From Collimonas arenae (lineage in GTDB: Bacteria; Pseudomonadota; Gammaproteobacteria; Burkholderiales; Burkholderiaceae_D), in NCBI RefSeq assembly GCF_000786695.1, contig NZ_CP009962.1, positions 744,001-808,000 on the forward strand: a DNA stretch of 64,000 bases. Reading direction: 5' to 3'. A program made the position numbers and the translations under genes. Below are positions 58,374 through 64,000 of the stretch, piece by piece. How positions within the stretch are numbered: position 1 is the stretch's first letter; the number at the start of each line of letters is the position of its first letter. Under the pieces are notes generated by a model. The model was not told where the DNA came from. It made no database searches and saw nothing but the letters and a program-made list of their open reading frames with translations.

Positions 58374-58682
58374 ATGGCATATAGCACAAATAGCAGTCTC
58401 AAATTTGTCGTCAGGAAGCAAATCTGCGACCTGCTCAATATTTCCCGTTCTACGCTCTGGAGAATCGAGAGCCGGGATTCCTCATTCCCCCGACCTATAA
58501 ACCTTAACATTCGCAAAGCGCAGTGGCTTGTTGATGAAGTCATGGCTTGGGCTGCAAGTACTCGCACCGGAATGGCCGACAGCAACCGAATTGTCCCGGA
58601 CAACACGCACATTGGCATTGCTGACTTTAGCCTTTCTGGTCAACAGGCCTTCGCTGTTAGCGGTCTGAGAGGTGCACGATGA
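58374..58682 (+). CDS. AlpA-family phage regulator
   Basis: A 102-residue DNA-binding protein with an AlpA/MerR-like HTH: FVVRKQICDLLNISRSTLWR followed by the wing IESRDSSFPRPINL, then WLVDEVMAWAAST. AlpA-type regulators switch on excision or replication of prophages and satellites. Its stop overlaps the start of the helicase gene by four bases (ATGA), so they are coupled. The C-terminal 40 residues have no recognisable motif. Confidence 0.88.
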   Translation: MAYSTNSSLKFVVRKQICDLLNISRSTLWRIESRDSSFPRPINLNIRKAQWLVDEVMAWAASTRTGMADSNRIVPDNTHIGIADFSLSGQQAFAVSGLRGAR

Positions 58683-60517
58683 ATTCGTCCACGCAAATGG
58701 TGGCTGCGGTCATCGTAAACGCCGATCAAGACGTAGTGCTTCAGAACGCTGCACCTGCCGAAGATTCGGCCCCAGTCCCTTTGGCCGACACTCTTGCACC
58801 TGTTAGCATTGATGCAGCGGTGTCCCCCGTAGTGGCGCAGTCAGTAGTCATTTATGCGGGGACGGAGCGGAAAGCAGTCTTGTTGAAATGCCGTGTCATT
58901 CGCAGTTATTGTGGCGATGGCACCGTTGGCTCAATGTCCGAAGCACTGGTATCAGGATTGAATCGCACCCTGGCACCGTTTGAAGGTGGGCAGGAAGCGG
59001 CTTATCGTGCCTGTAGCTCCGCATCATATTTCGATCAGCAGCGCTTTGACGGCGACATGGCAACTAGCTCTGCACCCCGCAATCCTCAATACAGTTGTGC
59101 CCAGGCTCGTATCGACGGATCAATCAACTGCCCCGCTGGGGGTTGCCTCATGCCAGATGGTACGGTCGCAACTGCACCGATAGATTTGCGTACATGGGAT
59201 TGCAACATCAAAGATGTTAGTCCTGATACCCACGCAAGGTCGATTGTAGCAAGTGAGTTTCGTGGCGAATTGATCAGCACCAAGGATAAGATTTACATCT
59301 ACGGTCAAGGATTTTATTTCGAGGTTGAGCAGGATGAGTTGTACGAGATGGTCATCCGACACCTGGGGCCTCGAGGTACTATGCGACAATTAGCAGAAAT
59401 CAATAAAAGAATCCGGCTTACACATGTGAAGCGGATGAAGGTCATCCAGCCGAGCGCAAATCACATTTGCTTCAACAACGGCACGTTGAATGTGGCGACA
59501 CGACAGCTTGAAGCGCATGACCCAGCGCACCTGTTGCTAAATAGGATTGAGCACCCTTACCTGCTGGAAGCGACTTGTGAGCGCTTTATCGCCTACCTCA
59601 ATCGGATATGGCGAAGTGATGACGACCGAGAGCAGAAAATTCGCTTCATCCGACAGTGGATTGGATATCTGCTCGTAGCGGATGTCAGCATGCAAGCCAT
59701 GTTGATCCTGCTCGGCCTGGGTGCGAATGGCAAATCGGTTCTCATGGACCTGATCAGACATATCATCGGCGAGATGAATATCTCCAGTGCAATGCTCGAT
59801 CGCTTGAAACAGCCGTACGTGAGGGCAACGCTGGAGGGGAAGTTGCTGAACCAGTCTGCCGACTTGCCGAAGCGAGGTATTGTTTCCGATGGTGACTTGA
59901 AGGCTCTGATTTCAGGAGACTCGATTGAAGTTTCGCCGAAGCATAAGCCGTCCTATACGATAAAACCGTACGTCAGGCTGATGGTCGCAACGAACAATAT
60001 GCCGGAAAGCAAAGACACCACGGAGGGCTATATCCGTCGCTTGATTGTCCTTGAATTCAATGAGCATTTTTCTGCGGAGGAACGTGACCCGAATCTGCTG
60101 CAATCGCTACTTCCTGAGATACCGGGAATTATTCACTGGGCGTTAGAGGGGTTGTACGAGCTGCGAGAGCAAGGCAGGTTCAGCATCCCGCCGTCTTCCC
60201 AACGAGCGGTCAAACGCTACCAGGAGGAGCTGTCTCCTGTCCGGCTCTTTGCTGATGAATGCCTTGAAGAAGCCACCGACCGTTCAGGCTACGTCCCGAG
60301 GGATCTATTCTTGGCGTTCAGAGCGTGGTGCGGGGATCGAGGGCTTAATGCCGGGAACATTATTACGCTCGGGCGGGAACTGTCATCACTGGGTTTCCAA
60401 CAGCGCAAATCCGATCAGACTTGGTGGTTAGTGCAAGCCAAGGATGCGATAGCAGAAGAGTATTTTCGCCCATTGCAAATCGTGCCCGAAGAGCCCTCGT
60501 TGTTGGCCGAGGCCTGA
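58679..60517 (+). CDS. P4-type SF3 helicase, primase-like, without visible TOPRIM
   Basis: A 612-residue phage/plasmid replication protein. The C-terminal half is a D5/P4-type SF3 helicase. Walker A is GLGANGKS at 346-353, followed by LEGKLLNQSADLPKRG, and then KPYVRLMVATNNMPESKD and YIRRLIVLEFNEHF. The last 100 residues resemble the P4 primase C-terminal winged region. The first 200 residues contain a Cys-rich segment (SINCPAGGCLMPDG) but no TOPRIM signature I can see, unlike the second helicase in this island. It starts in the AlpA stop. Confidence 0.88.
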   Translation: MNSSTQMVAAVIVNADQDVVLQNAAPAEDSAPVPLADTLAPVSIDAAVSPVVAQSVVIYAGTERKAVLLKCRVIRSYCGDGTVGSMSEALVSGLNRTLAPFEGGQEAAYRACSSASYFDQQRFDGDMATSSAPRNPQYSCAQARIDGSINCPAGGCLMPDGTVATAPIDLRTWDCNIKDVSPDTHARSIVASEFRGELISTKDKIYIYGQGFYFEVEQDELYEMVIRHLGPRGTMRQLAEINKRIRLTHVKRMKVIQPSANHICFNNGTLNVATRQLEAHDPAHLLLNRIEHPYLLEATCERFIAYLNRIWRSDDDREQKIRFIRQWIGYLLVADVSMQAMLILLGLGANGKSVLMDLIRHIIGEMNISSAMLDRLKQPYVRATLEGKLLNQSADLPKRGIVSDGDLKALISGDSIEVSPKHKPSYTIKPYVRLMVATNNMPESKDTTEGYIRRLIVLEFNEHFSAEERDPNLLQSLLPEIPGIIHWALEGLYELREQGRFSIPPSSQRAVKRYQEELSPVRLFADECLEEATDRSGYVPRDLFLAFRAWCGDRGLNAGNIITLGRELSSLGFQQRKSDQTWWLVQAKDAIAEEYFRPLQIVPEEPSLLAEA

Positions 60518-60585
60518 CTTGTCATTTGCCGCAGCTTGTTAAATTTTTTGGCAAGTTTTGCGGAGAAAATTGTAAATCATCTTCC

Positions 60586-60637
60586 CATCCTCCCAGGTCG
60601 TGACCAATGCAGCAACGTTGGGAGGATCGGGAGGATG
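60586..60637 (+). repeat. Alternative-stem inverted repeat
   Basis: CATCCTCCCA at 60586-60595 can pair either with TGGGAGGAT at 60619-60627 or with GGGAGGATG at 60629-60637, which is followed by TTTTC. The two possible stems share one arm, so they exclude each other. It lies about 70 bases past the helicase stop and may be its terminator. Confidence 0.7.
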
Positions 60638-60787
60638 TTTTCATTATTGACGATGAAAAATTTTCGGCAATCATCGGCGTAAATCACTACCGGTAATTGC
60701 ACGAATTTCGGCCATCCATATCCGGACATACTTCGTTATATTTACCCCCGTTTACTCTTGGACTTCATCATCTGGTATGCGATAAGC

Positions 60788-61063
60788 TCAAGGGGTAGGT
60801 GATTCATTGCCGTAATCGACGCACCTATCAATAACGCCGCCAGAATAATAACGAAGCTTGGTAACTTCAAGCAACAGCGGCGACACAAGCAACGCACCGA
60901 GCTTTAGGTGAGCGATACGCTCTTCGTTCTGAAGTGCAAATAACCAGTTGTAAAACGAAGCATGGGCATTGTCCGTGCGGGAGAAGTCACGTCTGTTGCC
61001 ATCTCCAAATGCAGTGCCGGTGGCAGCGGAGGTTGGCGTGAAAAATATTTTCGGGATTTTCAT
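60788..61063 (-). CDS. Hypothetical protein, doubtful
   Basis: A 91-residue frame on the minus strand, in the opposite direction to all other island genes. It includes a moderately hydrophobic stretch (LKLGALLVSPLLLEVTKLRY). It has no clear ribosome binding site and no family that I recognise. It could be an island accessory gene or chance. Confidence 0.25.
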   Translation of the reverse strand: MKIPKIFFTPTSAATGTAFGDGNRRDFSRTDNAHASFYNWLFALQNEERIAHLKLGALLVSPLLLEVTKLRYYSGGVIDRCVDYGNESPTP

Positions 61064-61142
61064 TAATCCGGAAAACGGGAGTTAACATAAATATAGAGGT
61101 GGATAAAAAGTCACCGTCGTTTACTTGAAAAGGAAATTACTA

Positions 61143-61355
61143 ATGGCAAAGGAACCAGAGATAAAAAAGGCGATTTACAACATGGGTGGTCCGAAGATTG
61201 CAGCTGCAAATTTACGGGTCTCGACCAGTGTAATCAGCAAGTGGATTCGAAACGGTGTTATTCCGAATCTGGACATGGCTACTAGGGTTGCGGCAGCAAG
61301 CGGGTTTGATATCGCTTCGCTTCGTCCACGGTATGAGCAGCAGAAAATCATGTAA
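61143..61355 (+). CDS. Small HTH protein (Cro/YdaS-like)
   Basis: A 70-residue DNA-binding protein: EIKKAIYNMGGPKIAAANLR followed by the recognition part VSTSVISKWIRNGVIPNLDM. This is the YdaS/Cro-type helix-turn-helix of phage repressors. The ATG at 61143 has AAGGA nine bases upstream; the frame opens earlier at a TTG. It lies just upstream of the second helicase gene and may control it. Confidence 0.8.
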   Translation: MAKEPEIKKAIYNMGGPKIAAANLRVSTSVISKWIRNGVIPNLDMATRVAAASGFDIASLRPRYEQQKIM

Positions 61356-61460
61356 TGCGGCGCTGTTGGCCGTGTTGCAGGAGACAAGGTAGTAAAGAGA
61401 AAGCCCGTCGAAATTAATGGTTTCAGACGGGCCAATAAAAACAATATAAATAATAATCAG

Positions 61461-64000
61461 ATGACTTATTTTAATCCAAAAAAAGAGGACGTGAAGTCCC
61501 AAACAAGCGTAGCAACCAGCAACAATATTGGCGTGGAATCAGCAGCGCTAATAACAAACGATGATCCGGTATCCCGTGCCAAGGAACTGTTGGCCTTGCA
61601 CCATTCAGCCACAAGCGGCCTCAGTTTCGTACATACGAGGGAGTTGGCGCTGGAATGCATCGACGACATTCTGGAGCGTTGGTTACCCGATGGTGAACAA
61701 CGTGGCAAGCAGTACGTTGCACTGAATCCCACACGTGACGATAGCGGGCTTGGATCATTCTCCATCAACATTGAAACTGGCGTCTGGTCAGATTTTGCCG
61801 GTGACAAAAAAGACACAGGCGGTGACCCGATCAGTTTGATTGCCTATATTGAAGGCGGAATTAGTCAGCTCGCTGCCGCAGTCAAGATTCTTGAATTCAT
61901 CGCCGGGCTGTCAAGCGCTGACAGTGTTGCGATTGTCAAACGTAATGCAGCTAACAAGGTCGCACCACCGCCAGAATACACGGCCATCATGCCGATCCCT
62001 GCTGATGCTAGACCATGCCCTGTCTTTTTTGGTTCTAAGCTCGGTCATCCTGCTAAGAAATGGGCGTACCGTAATGCTGACGGTCAAGCGATGTTTTATA
62101 TCAACCGTTTTAATACCGAGACCGGAAAATCGTTCCTGCCGCAGACTTATTGCAGGGATTCTACAGGTTGGGTTAGTTGGCAAAATAAAGCGCCTACGGC
62201 ACCACGCCCTGCGTATGGCCTTGATCGTCTCGCTGCGAGGCCTAATGCGCCAGTGTTGTTCAACGAGGGCGAAAAATCCGCTGATGCTGCACAGCTATTG
62301 TTTCCTGGATTTGTGGCAGTGACGACTATGAACGGAGCGAAGTCGCCAGAGAAAACGGATTTCAGCCCGTTCGCTGGTCGCAAGGTCTACTTTGCCCCAG
62401 ATAATGATGACGCTGGTACTGCTTATACGGACAAGCTGATTGGCCTGCTACGTACTGTCGGTGCCGAAGTCGTTGCAGTGCTGCGATTGGATATGCTGGT
62501 CAAGGACGGTCGGACGCTTGCACAGGGCTATGACCTGGCTGATGCTGCAGCTGACGGCTGGACAGCAGAATCGCTTGCTGAGCTTGGTGAAGCGCTTTGG
62601 GCGCAGATATCTCTTGATGATCCGACTCCTCCTGTTCCACCACCTGCGCCAGCGAAGAGACCAACACGAGCCAGGAAATCAAATCGTCTTGCGTTGCCTA
62701 AAAAAAAGGAAGCGCTGGAATTGGCGGTTGAATTTGCGATGACAAACCACGGTGACCACGTAGCTTGGTTCAACAATCAGATGGTTGCATACAAGGCAGG
62801 GTATTGGAAACCGCTTAACCTTGACGTAAGCGTAAAAAAGCCAATCCTAGAAGCCATAGTGGCCTCTGGGGACAGCAAGGTTAGTGCGTCGGATGTAAAC
62901 CGCATAGTCGAACTGGTCAAGATCAAGTATGCAGCGATGCCAGAAAAATTCGAACGCAACTCGCCGTTCATTTGTCTGAACAACGGCACATTGAATCCGG
63001 TAACTGGTGAGCTGCTTCCGCACTCGGTTGATCACTATCTGACGAATAAATTGAACGTCACGTATGACGCCACGCTTAGCTGTTCCTTGTGGTTGCAGAC
63101 GCTTGATGAAATTTTTTCTCCAGATGCGGACAAGGTTGGAAAAATCCAACTGCTGCAAGAGTACATCGGCTATTGTTTGATTCCAGATACTCGCTTTCAC
63201 CGGTTTCTGTGGTTGGTCGGCGCTGGTGGTAACGGTAAATCGCTGATACTGGAAATGATTACGGCATTAATCGGCAAGGTCAACATCAGCTATGCCCCGA
63301 TTGAGCGTTTGGAAGAAAAATTTGTACGTGCGGAGCTTCAAGGAAAACTGATCAATATGAGTTCGGAAATGTCTGCACGAGCGACCGTTGCCGATGGATA
63401 TCTCAAGCAGATCACCGCTGGGGATATCATCGAAGCAGAGCGAAAGAATGAAAAGCCGTTTTCGTTCAAGCCGTATTCACGTTTGATCGGCGCAACCAAT
63501 GCATTGCCAAGGTTGCTGGATCATTCTGACGGATTCTTTCGACGAGCAATGATTGTGCGCTTCAACCGTCAGTTCAAGCTGGAAGAGCAGGACAAGCAAC
63601 GTGGGGTCAAGCTCATGGCTGAACTGCCAGGTATTCTGAACTGGGCAGTAACAGGGTTACAGAACCTGTTGCAGCGTGGTGAATTTGTGATGCCGCAAAG
63701 TTCACAGGATGAAGTGGCGCAGTATAGGGTCAATTCCGACCCTGTACGCCAGTTTGCGGAAGAGTTCCTTAGGCCCGTTGAGGATTCTAAGCGATGGGTG
63801 TCGAGTGGGGCCCTTTATGAGAGCTATAAAGCGTGGAACAATGACAACGGCTACAAAGCACTGGCCAGCAATCAATTTGCTGAACGCTTGGGCAGCATTG
63901 GCTTTAAGAAGGAACGGGACAAAAATGGACGATATTGGGCGGCGGAATATCATGACTTTGGTGTTCCGACATGTCCGCCAGTTCCAGCTTCAAGCATTTC
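61461..64000 (+). CDS. TOPRIM primase-SF3 helicase, cut off by window end
   Basis: The reading frame opens at ATG 61461 and is still open at base 64000 (about 846 residues). It has an N-terminal primase-like part (GVWSDFAGDKKDTGGDPISL), a TOPRIM domain with NEGEKSADAAQLLF near 268 and APDNDDAGTAY near 312, a Pro-rich linker near 390-405, and an SF3 helicase with Walker A GAGGNGKS at 587-594. It then has FVRAELQGKLINMSSEMSAR and LIGATNALPRLLDHSDGFF. This is the full P4-alpha-like primase-helicase plan. The true stop is outside the window. The ribosome binding site is poor. Confidence 0.9.
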   Translation, partial: MTYFNPKKEDVKSQTSVATSNNIGVESAALITNDDPVSRAKELLALHHSATSGLSFVHTRELALECIDDILERWLPDGEQRGKQYVALNPTRDDSGLGSFSINIETGVWSDFAGDKKDTGGDPISLIAYIEGGISQLAAAVKILEFIAGLSSADSVAIVKRNAANKVAPPPEYTAIMPIPADARPCPVFFGSKLGHPAKKWAYRNADGQAMFYINRFNTETGKSFLPQTYCRDSTGWVSWQNKAPTAPRPAYGLDRLAARPNAPVLFNEGEKSADAAQLLFPGFVAVTTMNGAKSPEKTDFSPFAGRKVYFAPDNDDAGTAYTDKLIGLLRTVGAEVVAVLRLDMLVKDGRTLAQGYDLADAAADGWTAESLAELGEALWAQISLDDPTPPVPPPAPAKRPTRARKSNRLALPKKKEALELAVEFAMTNHGDHVAWFNNQMVAYKAGYWKPLNLDVSVKKPILEAIVASGDSKVSASDVNRIVELVKIKYAAMPEKFERNSPFICLNNGTLNPVTGELLPHSVDHYLTNKLNVTYDATLSCSLWLQTLDEIFSPDADKVGKIQLLQEYIGYCLIPDTRFHRFLWLVGAGGNGKSLILEMITALIGKVNISYAPIERLEEKFVRAELQGKLINMSSEMSARATVADGYLKQITAGDIIEAERKNEKPFSFKPYSRLIGATNALPRLLDHSDGFFRRAMIVRFNRQFKLEEQDKQRGVKLMAELPGILNWAVTGLQNLLQRGEFVMPQSSQDEVAQYRVNSDPVRQFAEEFLRPVEDSKRWVSSGALYESYKAWNNDNGYKALASNQFAERLGSIGFKKERDKNGRYWAAEYHDFGVPTCPPVPASSI

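Larger units (their letters stand above)
60518..61142. other. Intergenic region inside the island
   Basis: About 620 bases between the first helicase gene and the small HTH gene. It holds the GGGAGGAT hairpin set at 60586-60637. A 91-codon minus-strand frame (60788-61063, start MKIPKIFFTPTSAATGTAFG) has no clear ribosome binding site or homology known to me. Nothing else is recognisable. Confidence 0.5.

Noticed and set aside
58127..58618. Minus-strand 163-codon frame at the island start
   Set aside because: It overlaps the AlpA-like gene in antisense and shows no motif.

Overview
The window is a chromosomal segment of a betaproteobacterium of the order Burkholderiales, most likely family Oxalobacteraceae and close to Collimonas. 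This rests on gene order and protein character: lolB-ispE-tRNA-Gln-prs-rplY-pth, ptsN-hprK-rapZ, ubiE-Tim44-ubiJ-ubiB, petABC-sspAB, and a Burkholderiales-type phosphonate cluster. It is an inference; there is no rRNA or taxonomic marker in the window. Most of the DNA is GC-rich, densely coding housekeeping sequence.

Layout. 1-3.4 kb: a cut-off winged-helix regulator, an FdhF/YdeP-type molybdopterin oxidoreductase and a CzcE-like His/Gly-rich lipoprotein. 3.6-11 kb, all minus strand: ychF, pth, rplY, prs, tRNA-Gln, ispE, lolB and a TPR lipoprotein, covering translation, PRPP, isoprenoid and outer-membrane lipoprotein functions. 11.3-15.3 kb, plus strand: mutM and mutY (8-oxoguanine repair) flanking a dynamin-like GTPase. 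15.3-15.8 kb: a repeat-rich non-coding stretch (hexamer repeat, dispersed repeat, large inverted repeat). 15.8-22.7 kb, minus strand: a Lon-substrate-domain protein, the nitrogen-PTS regulatory genes rapZ, hprK and ptsN, then pagP, queF and ilvA. 22.9-29.7 kb, plus strand: a YqaA-type membrane protein, a double-hotdog-like protein, a 1338-residue FAD/iron-sulfur dehydrogenase, a HIT protein and a DUF971 protein.

29.8-36.6 kb is a phosphonate-catabolism cassette: phnW, divergent from a GntR-type regulator, phnA, phnY, an HD-domain (PhnZ-like) protein and a putative aminophosphonate oxidoreductase. Together PhnW, PhnY and PhnA would convert 2-aminoethylphosphonate to acetate, phosphate and alanine. 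The cassette lies between DUF971 and ubiE, genes that I recall as neighbours in related genomes, so it looks like an insertion.

36.7-51.4 kb, plus strand: ubiE, a Tim44-domain protein, ubiJ, ubiB, a TPMT-like methyltransferase, a polyamine ABC transporter (pot genes), an FmdB-type zinc ribbon, DUF502, aspS, nudB, an endonuclease/exonuclease/phosphatase protein and clsB. 51.5-53.4 kb, minus strand: an ECF sigma/anti-sigma pair and mscL. 53.7-57.8 kb: petABC (cytochrome bc1) and sspAB. At 57.8 kb a tRNA-Thr marks the probable edge of a mobile island that runs off the window. It carries an AlpA-like regulator, two P4-type SF3 helicase/primase genes and a small HTH protein, with no integrase in view.
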